64,000 bases of DNA from Bemisia tabaci (lineage: Eukaryota > Arthropoda > Insecta > Hemiptera > Aleyrodidae): contig NC_092796.1 of NCBI RefSeq assembly GCF_918797505.1, forward strand, positions 32,312,098-32,376,097, read 5' to 3'. The stretch's first letter is position 1. Every line of letters starts with the position of its first letter. This document shows positions 56,601 to 64,000 of the stretch, one piece after another. The translations under genes were made by a program, and so were the position numbers. The notes under the pieces were generated by a model, which saw only the letters and a program-made list of their open reading frames with translations, did not search any database and was not told the DNA's origin.

Positions 56601-59600
56601 GAGCTGATAATCCTGTTTACCGTCGAATATTTTTTCTGAACTTCGGGTCCGTTCCGCCCACCTCGTAATAACTTAAGCTGCTTTTTTCTGAGTATCTATC
56701 GCTCGCAACGATCCAAGCCCTAAGCTCAAATCTCGACTGGAAAGTTGGCATAATCCTGAAATGAATTTAACAAACTGTTGCTTCGAAAAAAAAAAAAATA
56801 TATTCTTGCGTTTAGCTCGTCCAGCCGTAATGAAAAGATAATCAAATCACGATGACGCTCTTGTGTAAACCTTGCCGGTATCGTTTTTTTAAAGCATAAA
56901 AGTAAATCGATTAATTCTTGAGCTACTCATTTTTATTGCATATATAATATGTTGCAAGCAAATAGTAAATTTTGACAAATGCCCAGGCAGATAGTGAAAT
57001 ATTCTTACCTAGATTGAAGTTATGATTCTTTTCCGAATGTTACGCAAAATAATTCTTTGTAAAAATATGCAATGGTATTTACACGAGTTTTAGCTCCTGG
57101 ACAAACATTTACCTTGAAATTCTCACCATGTCATAAAATTGCGGATTTCCTAAAATTTGAACATTTAAATATATTGGAGGCATTTGAAGAGGAAGGAACA
57201 AGAAGAGTGCGTATAGGTTGGATCTATTATTTTTCCCAAAATATTGTAAACTCGAGAACTCTTTGCTATAAATTGACAAAATTTTGTAAACCGTCAAAAT
57301 TTGACTATCTGCCTCGGCATTTGATAAAATGCATGATTTGACTAGTTGCCTATAACATTTATAATCTCAATTTAGTCAGGATGATATTGACGGAGTCCCA
57401 ATCAAGAGGTCCTAATCATTTAAGTTATTAAATAATGCACATTTACAGACACCAATGTAAGAGGGGGGTAAACTATCGAATTTATTTAACTTTTTCCCGT
57501 CAGCGCAAGCTTGTAGTGTACAAAGCCTTTTGTGCCAGAAACTGTAGGTTTACGGATTATTTAATACAATTTTCTTTTGAAACTCAATAGATTTTTTAAA
57601 AATTCAAGTGCTCTTAAATCCGCCCTCCTCAACTCGGCTCGTGTTTGGTAGTGTTTGGCCACAAAAACTAACTTTTCTGTAGGTGTCTTTTCCTTAAACT
57701 GCTGTTAGCTGTGATAACTAGGGGCCGTCCATAAAATAAGTAACGTTACATTTGCGGTTTTTTTACCCCCATTTGTCATTTTTTTGCTCGAAAAATGAGA
57801 AAACTCATATTCTGCTCATGCCTTATTATGCCTCTTAGTTCATTGTCCATTATAAGTTGTTGGTCTCTCTACCGGAACATATTTTCTTTTTCAAAATCCA
57901 TGCAATTATAAATTATGCTGTTCTTGTGGGACTTCCTTCAGTCTGAAGTAAATTACAAGTTTTTGTCAAATCCCAATTTGATAAGAGAAAAACAACCCGT
58001 AAGTGAAGTGGGTGACTCATCTACGACTTCTCGTCAGAAAGATTTGAACGGATGGGTCTATTGTTTCCATCGCTTGTGTATTTTCTTCCTTTGTCTAGTG
58101 TCGCTGCACCCTTCTTTCTTTCCCACTGGTTGCAAACAGAGTTGGATTATTCCATTATCTCCGATTTTTTTCTCTCTCATATTTCTCAGAATATCTTCCT
58201 GCAATCTGTCTAATGACTAATTGCATCGAAGTGCATCGTTTACGTGTTGCCAAACTATCGATTTTATTTACTCGTCGTTTCTCAAAATCCCCCTCCATTC
58301 GGAATTCACCCCTGAAATCGTTTTGAAAATTTGAACCCCGAGACAAATTCAACCCTAACTATACCGTAATTCAGACCCAAACTATCCGCACCTGAAGGAC
58401 TGATTTTTGTTCACACTTTCTTAGACAAAGTCGGTATAAAAGTGACCATCTCAACACCCGCGGGATGATCATTGGCATTGCTAGACAGCTATAGACAAAG
58501 GAGGCAAATGGAAACTGGAGCGATCCCAATGGCGTGGCGTGCTTTGCGATATATCGATTGATCTGCCATTAAGGTGTTCGCAACGAACACCTTAATAATC
58601 GATTCTTTACTACAGCTTCAAATGGAGAAATATCGATAATCAATCATTCACTCCACGCCACTGAGAGATCCTATTGGTGGAAGTGGGTGTTCGCAATGGA
58701 CAAAGGAGGTAAGTTATAGACTAATGCAACGGCAACCCACGAGATACCATCAGATGTTAGTCCTGGGTCATTCCACGTCAACGCAACCAAGCTCGGAACC
58801 CAACCCCCTCCGATTTGGCTGAAATTTGGTATACGGGGTCTTTACATCATTCTAAGAAACCTATTTGAAGGGTTTTCCCATCCGACGCCCCGTTCGCGAG
58901 ATATCGACCCCCAAAGATGGGTGAATTTTAGCGATATTCAAAAACGCCCGTTTTAGCGATTCTCATTTTCTCGACTTCCCTCTCTTCGACTCTCTGTAGC
59001 GAGACTCTGTATCAATCGATCATACTTTGAAAGAGTGTTTCTAGACCAATTTTTCATGTAGATTCTGAATATGCCATCAAAATTGAGCTAAAAATAATTT
59101 AAATGGCCGTAATTTAGAGTTTTTTAAAATTTACGATTTTTTCGCCATTCAATGTTCAAACTGCATTATCTAAAAAACAGTCTCTCCGATTTTCGATTTT
59201 TTTTTTATACTTCAAGCTTAGGATATATACTTTTGGTTGATATACTTTTTTCAATTGCCATCGGACGGTTAAGGGCCTAAAAAAATTCAAATAGGCCAAA
59301 AAAGGCCAAAAATTGGTAAAAAAGGACGATTTTTCACACGTTAATCCAAATATTTTGATAATGAACTCTTCAATTATCGATATTTTTTCCCACTTTACCC
59401 TCTGACATGTATAAAAACGGACTATCAACGCTTTCTATACATGCACCGATCGATTAACGGCCTGATAGAAACCGGGAACCGACCGAAAATCCTCGAAATT
59501 GACGCAAAAAGACGATTTTTCACACCGTAACCGATGCATTCCATGGATTGTAACTGCAAATTCCAATTTTCTCTCTCTATTTCAACCTTAAGGTGTACAC

Positions 59601-62600
59601 TTTCGAGTAATAAACCCTTACTAACGTGCATCGATGGGGCACGGATCCAAACGGAAATGAAAACCGGCCGGAAATGCTCAAAAATGACGGGAAAAGGCGA
59701 TTCATTGCATAGTCAGGGGAGCAGGTGTTCGAAAATTACGTCCCGTTTGCACGTTTGTGATGCAAGTTTACTCTCTTCATTTTAGTCCCTAGGATGAGAA
59801 AATCTTTGGTGGACTCTCCGATTTTGATGCCAAGGCCCCAAAAACAAGATGGCGGCCAAAGTGGAGGCTGAAATTGAAATTTTGGTAAAACGGCACAAAA
59901 CGTCAAGAGAGGTGTCGATTCTCATGTTTTTTGGATCGTGGATTCCAGAAAAATTGTCATATAGACCCATCGACCCACAGAAATGCCCAAAATCCAAGAT
60001 GGCGCCCGATTTTGGCTCTTTAGTGGCTAAAACGTCAAATGCGGAGCAAAGAGAGGAGTAAACACTCTATATATCTGTTTTCGAAGTCACAGATTCCAAA
60101 AAAATAGGAGAAAAAAACATTTCATGCCATATGGTGCTGATTTGGACCATGCAAAGGCCGAACGCGGCAGTCATTTTGATTAGAGTGTTTAGGAACACTC
60201 TAATCGAAATCATTTTCCGGGTCAGTTTCTATAATTAGCATTATTGGTTTTTTTAGGACCGGTACCCCTGCAGAATATGAGTAAAGTTCTCAAATACTCA
60301 ATAAAACTATTGGTGATCAGCAAAGCATTGGGTTGGAGGATGGGCAGCAGATCAAAGGCGCACTACAGGTCCTTGGGGGTTCCGTTGACCCGGGATGGAA
60401 GAACGGATAAAGGAAGGCTACAGCTATATTCAATGGAATCCTCTGGGATCCGTAGATTTCCAAAGAGAACAAGAGGAAAATTTACAACGTTGAAGACAAA
60501 AGTATTCTTACATATATGACAGTGAAGTTTGGCAGTTGAAGGAACGGACACAGGGGATGCTAAGAGCAGCGGAAATGGATTTCTAGAGGAGGTCGCTGTA
60601 GGAATTTTTAGAAGCGATCGGGTCCGCAATGAAAGAGTGCGTCAGATCATGGGAGTAGAAAATGACATCGTATTCGACAGCATGATAAGACAGCTTGACT
60701 GGTATGGCCATGTCAATAGAATGATGGACGAAGGACTGCCGTAAAAGATGCTTGATTGGGTTTCTCCTGGGAGGAGACATAGGGGATACCCAGTGGAAGG
60801 GTGGTGACATAGGGTTTTAGAAAAAATGAGGGTATGTAAACTCCCTGAAAGGCCTTAGGAGGATCGGGAACTTTGGCGGCTAGGTGTCGCAGAGCGTCAG
60901 AGAGCGCTATTAAAGCGGCTTTGTATGTATGTGTAAAATATTAATTAATATCGAAATTGAGAGTATCAGGTACTCCCCGGCAATAGCACTGTTTAACAAG
61001 CAAAAAAATTACAACCATGTCTCCCGGACGAGATAAGGTGATTCCTGATTCCTACGTATTTTAAGGGGCTGAATCCGGAAACCTCCGTTCTTTTCCGTCA
61101 CCCTACAATTCTCTGGAAAAGCCGATTCCGCCCGAAAAAATTCCCATTATAATGGTTAGTTTTTTGGAAAATCGAGCGGTGATCGGGAAGATTAAACGCA
61201 ATTTTCAGATTTAGTGGCTCAAAACACATCGGAATAGTTTTATTGCGTATTTGAGAACAAATTTACCCATATTCTGCAGGGGTACCGGTCCTAAAAAAAA
61301 ACCAATAATGCTAAATATAGAAACTGACCCGGAAAATGTTTCGATTAGAGGGTTCCTGAACACTCTAATCCAAATGACTGCCGAGTTCGGCCTTTGCATG
61401 GCCCAAATCAGCACCATTTGGCACGAAATGTTTTTTTCTCCTATTTTTTTGGAATATGTGACCTCGAAAACAGATATATGGACTAGATTTTGCAATTAGG
61501 AACTACAATGTCTGGCTCGGTTAAAGAACAACGTAAGTACCATTAGTTGCCCTGTGAACATAAGTGTTTTTCCGGAGGAGCCAGAATTTATAGTTCCAAA
61601 TTGCAAAATGCAATCCATATAGAGTGTTTACTCCTCTCTTTGCTCCGCATTTGACGTTTTAGCCACTAAAGAGCCAAAATCGGGCGCCATCTTGGATTTT
61701 GGGCATTTCTGTGGGTCGATGGGTCTGTATGACAATTTTTCTGGAATCCACGATCCAAAAAACATGAGAATCGACACCTCTCTTGACGTTTTGTGCCGTT
61801 TTACCAAAATTTCAATTTCAGCCTCCACTTTGGCCGCCATCTTGTTTTTGGGGCCTTGGCATCAAAATCGGAGAGTCCACCAAAGATTTTCTCATCCTAG
61901 GGACTAAAATGAAGAGAGTAAACTTGCATCACAAACGTGCAAACGGGACGTAATTTTCGAACACCTGCTCCCCTGACTATGCAATGAATCGCCTTTTCCC
62001 GTCATTTTTGAGCATTTCCGGCCGGTTTTCATTTCCGTTTGGATCCGTGCCCCATCGATGCACGTTAGTAAGGGTTTATTACTCGAAAGTGTACACCTTA
62101 AGGTTGAAATAGAGAGAGAAAATTGGAATTTGCAGTTACAATCCATGGAATGCATCGGTTACGGTGTGAAAAATCGTCTTTTTGCGTCAATTTCGAGGAT
62201 TTTCGGTCGGTTCCCGGTTTCTATCAGGCCGTTAATCGATCGGTGCATGTATAGAAAGCGTTGATAGTCCGTTTTTATACATGTCAGAGGGTAAAGTGGG
62301 AAAAAATATCGATAATTGAAGAGTTCATTATCAAAATATTTGGATTAACGTGTGAAAAATCGTCCTTTTTTACCAATTTTTGGCCTTTTTTGGCCTATTT
62401 GAATTTTTTTAGGCCCTTAACCGTCCGATGGCAATTGAAAAAAGTATATCAACCAAAAGTATATATCCTAAGCTTGAAGTATAAAAAAAAAATCGAAAAT
62501 CGGAGAGACTGTTTTTTAGATAATGCAGTTTGAACATTGAATGGCGAAAAAATCGTAAATTTTAAAAAACTCTAAATTACGGCCATTTAAATTATTTTTA

Positions 62601-63984
62601 GCTCAATTTTGATGGCATATTCAGAATCTACATGAAAAATTGGTCTAGAAACACTCTTTCAAAGTATGATCGATTGATACAGAGTCTCGCTACAGAGAGT
62701 CGAAGAGAGGGAAGTCGAGAAAATGAGAATCGCTAAAACGGGCGTTTTTGAATATCGCTAAAATTCACCCCATCTTTGGGGGTCGATATCTCGCGAACGG
62801 GGCGTCGGATGGGAAAACCCTTCAAATAGGTTTCTTAGAATGATGTAAAGACCCCGTATACCAAATTTCAGCCAAATCGGAGGGGGTCGGGTTCCGAGCT
62901 TGGTTGTGTTGACGTGGAATGACCCTCCTTCATTTCCCCCCATAGTCAATTGCAGCTACCTGTTGCAACCAATAGGATCGCTCCATTTACCCGTCGTATT
63001 CTTTGTCTGTGGCTTTGTCTTTGCCGGGAGCGTTGTCTATCGCTACCAATAATCAGCCTGGGGGGTGGGCCTCTTGGCTGTAATATGATGACCACAGCGA
63101 AGTTTCCGGGAAATGTTGAGTTTTTTCAATAATAAATCAAATTACAGAGTGGGTAACAACACTGAAAAAAATAGTATGGTAACGTTTACCATAAGTCTAC
63201 TTGATTCCTTACACAGTGATACTCTTTAGTGAAAGTAACCATAATTATAGTAGTATTCACCAAAACTCTGGTGATACTTACCATAATATAGTATGCTACC
63301 GTAGAGTCTGGTGTTTATTGCCGTACATGTATCACTGTGTCAGAGTATGGTCAAATCTACCACATTATTTTTCAGTGAAGGCTGATTTTCACGTAAAATA
63401 CTACCAGAGCGTTTCGGCTTAAAACGCAGCCTTCCTCAATTGGATAAAACAGTAACAAATTGTAAAAATCTAAAGACGTAGTATGGCTGCACCTTTCAAA
63501 GCGAGAATAGTGTCATCAATTTTTACAATGTTGTTGAATTTTTTTCTGTGTCTGTTGCAGGTGAACCTGCGTTCGGTCGGACGCAAGCGTTTCGCGCACC
63601 TGTCGGAGAACCTGGACGAGATCTACGTGGACGCGAACGTACCGTGGGGGGAGGACACGCTGTTCACCCTTGAGTTCCGGCTGGAGGACTCCGGGAAGCT
63701 GGGCAAGTACGCCCTTCACACTTGCAACAACAAGTACCTCTCGAAGGAGGGCAAGCTCTCGGAGAAGTGCACGGGAAGCTGTCTCTTCTCCATCGAGTAC
63801 CACTCCGGGATGATGGCCCTGAGGGACAACTCCGGCGGCTACCTCTCGCCGATCGGCTCCAAGGCCGTCCTCAAGACTCGCTCCAACTCCGTGACCAAGG
63901 ACGAGCTCTTCACCCTCCAGGACTCCCTCCCGCAGGCCAGCTTCGTCGCGGCCCTCAACTCCCGCTACGTCTCCGTCAAGCAAG
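44322..63984 (+). CDS. sn: Fascin (singed), N-terminal 327 residues; join 44322-44540, 46001-46339, 63561-63984
   Basis: Fascin crosslinks parallel actin filaments into tight bundles in filopodia, bristles and nurse cells; it acts in the cytoplasm through four beta-trefoil domains. The three exons join in frame (phases 0, 0, 1) to 327 residues; insect fascins have about 510, so the C-terminal third lies beyond the window. Recognisable family signatures are the strand VGLINSQHRYLTAETFG near residues 55-71, SSLKKKQIWTLE at 79-90, LRSHLGKYLS in trefoil 1, RKRFAHLS at the start of trefoil 2 (about 194-201) and VKDELF-like TKDELFTL near its end. Ser80 aligns with the human Ser39 that protein kinase C phosphorylates to block actin binding (knowledge of the family). 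Residues 6-31 form an Asn-Gly rich run absent from human fascin. Very confident in identity; the upstream noncoding exon is not located. Confidence 0.96.
44576..44861 (-). pseudogene. 5'-truncated processed retrocopy of an unknown mRNA
   Basis: A run of more than 20 T starts just after CTGTAGATTCA (44565-44575), and the same 11 bases recur at 44862-44872, so the insert has an 11-bp target-site duplication. Read on the minus strand it is an mRNA 3' end: a short acidic frame DSLDDKFSDDSDENDEE, the TAA stop, roughly 200 bases of 3' UTR, AATAAA about 15 bases before the tail, then poly(A). This is the signature of LINE-mediated retroposition with severe 5' truncation. The first D codon overlaps the duplication, so only the residues after it certainly belong to the donor. 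The donor gene is not recognised; the acidic tail suits many nuclear proteins. Confidence 0.8.
44915..45120. repeat. Imperfect hairpin in fascin intron 1
   Basis: About 75-base arms (44919-44994 and 45041-45114) are inverted copies, each containing GACGTCA and an ACCGCG core, with a loop of about 45 bases. Probably a small palindromic DNA element; no clear TSD seen. Confidence 0.7.
45252..45869. repeat. 618-bp foldback in fascin intron 1
   Basis: Arms of about 290 bases (45252-45544 and 45579-45869) are inverted copies around a spacer of 34 bases. Both ends read GAGACCCTCCACTGGCCTC toward the centre. In unspliced pre-mRNA this would fold into a long hairpin immediately upstream of exon 2. 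No coding sequence and no clear TSD. Confidence 0.8.
46001..46339 (+). CDS. sn: Fascin coding exon 2 (residues 74-186)
   Basis: Acceptor CTTTGTTCAG at 45991-46000, donor CAG/GTCAGT at 46340. The 113 codons complete beta-trefoil 1: VNANGSSLKKKQIWTLEPG, then LRSHLGKYLSVD and FGNVTCDSEEKDP, ending LAARPQ. GC-rich third positions contrast sharply with the AT-rich introns. An open frame of 218 codons on the opposite strand (45734-46390) is a shadow of this codon bias. Confidence 0.96.
46374..46521. repeat. Palindromic MITE-like element after fascin exon 2
   Basis: Ends AGCGTCCAGCCCAC and GTGGGCTGGACGCT are perfect inverted copies, flanked by TCA on both sides (possible 3-bp duplication). The interior is also partly palindromic. 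It lies 35 bases after the exon 2 donor. Confidence 0.65.
46723..47031. mobile_element. Palindromic element, CACGGAG termini, 2-bp TSD (type T)
   Basis: Inverted ends CACGGAG...AAACTT and AAGTTTTTTCCTCCGTG border a 309-bp near-palindrome rich in GAAGTT/AACTTC motifs. TG flanks both ends, giving a 2-bp TSD like the CACTG elements in this window. Non-autonomous; no open frame of interest. Confidence 0.65.
47070..47233. mobile_element. hAT-B MITE with perfect 8-bp TSD
   Basis: CAGTGGCGTGGCGTA...CACGCCACGCCACTG, 164 bp, flanked by CTCAATAC at 47062-47069 and 47234-47241. Interior: an ATCGAT-rich palindrome around GGTGTTC/GAACACC. The CAGTG start and 8-bp TSD fit the hAT superfamily. Confidence 0.92.
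47578..47889. mobile_element. hAT-L element with perfect 8-bp TSD
   Basis: Terminal AGTCCCTTTATACTGA and its inverse, interior GGAATAAAGATTACATTTTC. GAGTCGCC occurs at 47570-47577 and 47890-47897. Third copy of a 310-345 bp family whose ends (TAGAGTCCC) satisfy the hAT terminal rule YARNG. Confidence 0.85.
47898..48517. other. No gene seen; C-run and unclassified intron sequence
   Basis: Contains a C homopolymer near 48121-48140 and moderately GC-rich sequence. I find no repeat end or coding signature. Confidence 0.5.
48518..48727. mobile_element. fam-F copy, ends degraded
   Basis: GTGTTAAAGAAAAACG... and ...TTTGACAACTCTCGGATGC match the two halves of fam-F, but the outermost bases are lost, so no TSD can be read. 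Confidence 0.65.
49260..49419. mobile_element. hAT-B MITE within hAT-E
   Basis: CAGTGGCGTGGCGTG to ACGCCATTG; flanks GAATCGAT and GAATCAAT (7 of 8). Interior palindrome with GGTGTTGG/GCGAACACC. Confidence 0.85.
49508..49781. mobile_element. fam-C MITE, near full length
   Basis: Starts GGGCCGATTATTGAAATTG and ends CAATTTCAATAATCAGCCC. Interior carries GACAAAGCCATAGACAAA, CAATGGACAAAGG, a CGGCAACCCACGAGA-like block and CTATAGCTTTGTCTA. Only GC is shared at the borders, so the TSD is uncertain (2 bp if real). Confidence 0.75.
49989..50061. mobile_element. GGA-superfamily hairpin, type R
   Basis: GGACGTAGTGCTAAAAGGAAC...GTCCCTTTTAGCATGAATACG, 73 bp. Flanks AAGT and AACT. The type-R hairpins share an inner AAAAGGAAC with types G, H and I. 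Confidence 0.65.
50297..50718. repeat. Degenerate minisatellite, unit about 20 bp (CCGTGAATCGATCGACAAA)
   Basis: About 20 diverged units of a GATCGACAAA/CCGTGAATC motif run head to tail across 420 bases. Periodicity creates Ser/Arg/Ile-rich open frames on the minus strand that are not genes. A shorter related tract lies at 42650-42740. Confidence 0.85.
50831..51083. mobile_element. fam-F MITE with perfect 4-bp TSD
   Basis: CTGCCGTGCTAAGGAAGAAC...GTTTTTCCTTAGCATGGCAA; TATA at 50827-50830 and 51084-51087. 253 bp, near-palindromic, with AGAGTTGCCAAATT in both arms. Confidence 0.85.
51121..51243. repeat. Diverged type-R-like hairpin
   Basis: TAGACGTATTTAAATTAAAAG...TGTATTAAGTGCGCC resembles a type R element with a longer loop holding ATGGGCC/GGCCCAT-like pairs. 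No TSD seen. Confidence 0.4.
51633..51905. mobile_element. hAT-P-like element
   Basis: GTGTCTAGCAGCAGG...AAAACTAGTCACCCT with many CAGGATTT repeats between, as in 29216-29465. Border duplications were not recognised. Confidence 0.5.
52487..53700. mobile_element. GGA type G element interrupted by fam-N
   Basis: Left part starts GGACGTATTTGGGC and includes CACATCAGCTATTGCC; right stub is TCTGCTAAACGCGGTC. AATT flanks both sides (52483-52486, 53701-53704). The join cttggttccttt/tctgct matches intact type G copies once fam-N is removed. Confidence 0.8.
52736..53683. mobile_element. fam-N element, 948 bp, copy 1
   Basis: Ends CCCTGGTAAAAATTGGC and GCCAAATTTTACCAGGG, with TT duplicated at both borders. 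The whole element is near-palindromic about 53245, where CACGCATTGCGCAATGCGTG forms a perfect core. Repeated TATAGCCG/CGGCTATA motifs lie in both arms. No protein recognised. Confidence 0.85.
53705..54694. other. No gene seen; unclassified intron sequence
   Basis: AGGGAAAA/CAGGGAA-like motifs at 53890-54120 recall hAT-P interiors. A 157-codon frame at 54088-54561 is Ser/Arg-rich without family features and I do not call it a gene. Confidence 0.5.
54695..54859. mobile_element. hAT-B MITE, diverged ends
   Basis: CAGCGGCGTGGCGAG...TTTACGCCTCACCGTTG, typical interior. Flanks CTTATATC and CTCTTATC agree at only 6 of 8, suggesting an old copy. Confidence 0.75.
55475..56388. mobile_element. fam-N element, copy 2, opposite orientation
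   Basis: CCCTGGTAAAAATTGGCAG to GCCAATTTTTACAAGGG; GA flanks both sides. It is the reverse of copy 1 at 52736-53683 including the palindromic core CACGCATTGCGCAATGCGTG near 55895. The two copies form an inverted pair 1.8 kb apart. Confidence 0.85.
56389..58466. other. AT-rich intron sequence without recognised genes or repeats
   Basis: About 2 kb with no clear repeat end, tRNA or coding signature. It is the longest apparently unique stretch of intron 2. Confidence 0.5.
58527..58663. mobile_element. hAT-B MITE (internally deleted) within fam-C
   Basis: Ends CAATGGCGTGGCGTG and CCACGCCACTG; 8-bp flanks AGCGATCC and AGAGATCC match at 7 of 8. Shorter than the usual 164 bp because part of the interior palindrome is missing. 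Confidence 0.8.
60312..60936 (+). pseudogene. Decayed C-terminal end of a non-LTR retrotransposon reverse transcriptase
   Basis: The translation shows the usual end of insect endonuclease-reverse transcriptase proteins: a YLGVTL-like block (RSLGVPLTRDGR, about 60368-60403), then in another frame RSDRVRNERVRQIMGVENDI, LDWYGHVNRM (60694-60723), PGRRHRGYP and finally DRELWRLGVAERQRALL up to a TAA at 60934. At least one frameshift, and in the last frame stops at 60742, about 60808 and about 60856, make it non-functional. It sits in the loop of the foldback element and is heavily 5'-truncated. RTE-like by the WYGHV motif; clade not certain. Confidence 0.75.
61480..61616. mobile_element. GGA-superfamily MITE, type K, inside the foldback right arm
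   Basis: 137 bp with ends GGACTAGATTTTGCAATTAGG and the inverse of GGATTGCATTTTGC. ATAT flanks both sides (61476-61479, 61617-61620). The left arm preserves the empty site CAGATATATAGAGTG, which proves both the boundaries and the 4-bp duplication, and shows that K inserted after the arms formed. Confidence 0.9.
63160..63377. mobile_element. CACTG-type palindromic element just before fascin exon 3
   Basis: Ends CACTGAAAAAAATAGTATGG and TTTTTCAGTG, AA on both sides (2-bp TSD). 218 bp, AT-rich, with ATGGT/ACCAT repeats forming the stem. It ends 183 bases before exon 3. Confidence 0.65.
63561..63984 (+). CDS. sn: Fascin coding exon 3 (residues 187-327, beta-trefoil 2 and start of 3)
   Basis: Acceptor TCTGTTGCAG at 63551-63560; donor CAAG/GTACGG at 63985. 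Length 424 bases, so it ends one base into a codon (phase 1). It encodes VNLRSVGRKRFAHLS, DVPWG-like NVPWGEDTLF, then YLSPIGSKAVLKTR and KDELFTL, all typical of trefoil 2, and opens trefoil 3 with SFVAALNSRYVSVKQ. The next exon is outside the window. Confidence 0.96.
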
Positions 63985-64000
63985 GTACGGCCTTTATTTT

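Larger units (their letters stand above)
58765..62925. mobile_element. 4.16-kb foldback element with arms of about 1.5 kb
   Basis: Left arm 58765-60311 and right arm 61233-62925 are inverted copies; 59000-60060 matches 61628-62690 with essentially no difference, while the outermost and innermost parts differ at a few bases. Both ends begin GGGTCATTCCACGTCAAC. TCCT flanks both sides (58761-58764 and 62926-62929), and the interrupted fam-C host reads through correctly when one TCCT and the insert are removed. The loop holds a decayed RT fragment. Arms contain AAGATGGCGGC-like motifs and mirrored small open frames of no known function. A GGG start with a 4-bp TSD is reminiscent of Sola elements, but this is a tentative comparison. 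Confidence 0.85.
58467..63060. mobile_element. fam-C copy split by two later insertions
   Basis: The two outer parts (58467-58764 without the hAT-B insert, and 62926-63060) together make one fam-C element: the tract AGACAAAGGAGG, the conserved CGGCAACCCACGAGA block, CAATAGGATCGCTCC and the terminal CAATAATCAGCCTG. It was hit by hAT-B (58527-58663) and then or separately by the 4.16-kb foldback. Confidence 0.75.
46340..63560 (+). other. Fascin intron 2 (phase 0, 17.2 kb)
   Basis: Very long GT-AG intron. It holds at least a dozen DNA-transposon copies, a minisatellite and the 4.16-kb foldback element, all listed separately. No additional exon of fascin is needed between the two flanking exons, since the reading frame joins ARPQ to VNLRSV exactly as in other fascins. 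Confidence 0.9.

Noticed and set aside
59156..62533. Pairs of identical 62-90 codon frames on opposite strands
   Set aside because: They merely mirror the foldback arms; no family resemblance and no start context.
63516..63983. 155-codon minus-strand frame
   Set aside because: Antisense shadow of fascin exon 3.
1..64000. tRNA or rRNA genes
   Set aside because: No cloverleaf A-box/B-box pair or rRNA core sequence was recognised by eye; a tRNAscan would be decisive.

Overview
The window is eukaryotic: spliced exons with GT-AG borders, introns that dwarf exons, poly(A)-tailed retrocopies and very dense short DNA transposons. The one clear host gene is the actin-bundling protein fascin (singed in Drosophila). 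Together with the repeat landscape this points to an insect. A sap-sucking hemipteran such as a whitefly is my best guess, but that is inference and no species-diagnostic marker was found.

Layout. Positions 1-44254 hold no convincing protein-coding host exon. They are a mosaic of palindromic MITE-like elements, several CpG-rich patches (about 11.1-11.4, 12.9-13.1, 16.5-16.9, 20.75-21.2, 27.3-27.7, 29.5-29.9, 32.9-33.2 and 37.2-37.4 kb) and two weak candidate first exons (5889-5969 plus; 13018-13094 minus). Fascin begins at a splice acceptor at 44254. Three coding exons (44322-44540, 46001-46339, 63561-63984) encode the first 327 residues; the gene continues past the right edge. Intron 1 (1.46 kb) carries a retrocopy and two hairpins. 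Intron 2 (17.2 kb) is packed with nested transposons.

The repeats sort into families by termini and by target-site duplications (TSDs) read directly here. (1) hAT-like MITEs with 8-bp TSDs: hAT-B (CAGTGGCGTGGCGTG, about 164 bp, many copies), hAT-D, hAT-E, hAT-L, hAT-M, hAT-O, hAT-P. (2) A 'GGA' superfamily (types G, H, I, K, R) with GGAC/GGAT termini, an inner AAAAGGAAC-like motif and 4-bp TSDs. (3) fam-F, about 255 bp, CTGCCGTGCTAAGG termini and 4-bp NATA-like TSDs. (4) Elements with CAC termini (mostly CACTG) and any-sequence 2-bp TSDs (A, T, U types), resembling the CACTA/Mirage group. (5) fam-N, about 0.93 kb, CCCTGG termini, 2-bp TSDs. (6) fam-C, fam-Q, AA and W, palindromic families whose TSDs I could not fix.

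Two larger mobile structures stand out. One is a 4.16-kb foldback element (58765-62925) with arms of about 1.5 kb that are almost identical, TSD TCCT and a decayed RT fragment in its loop. The other is a 1.17-kb element (40219-41384) with 31-bp perfect inverted ends around an open frame that resembles the C-terminal end of a transposase-like insect protein. Insertions nest up to three deep, so relative ages can be read. Apart from fascin no functional pathway is visible; the window is best read as a host gene invaded by a diverse non-autonomous transposon community.
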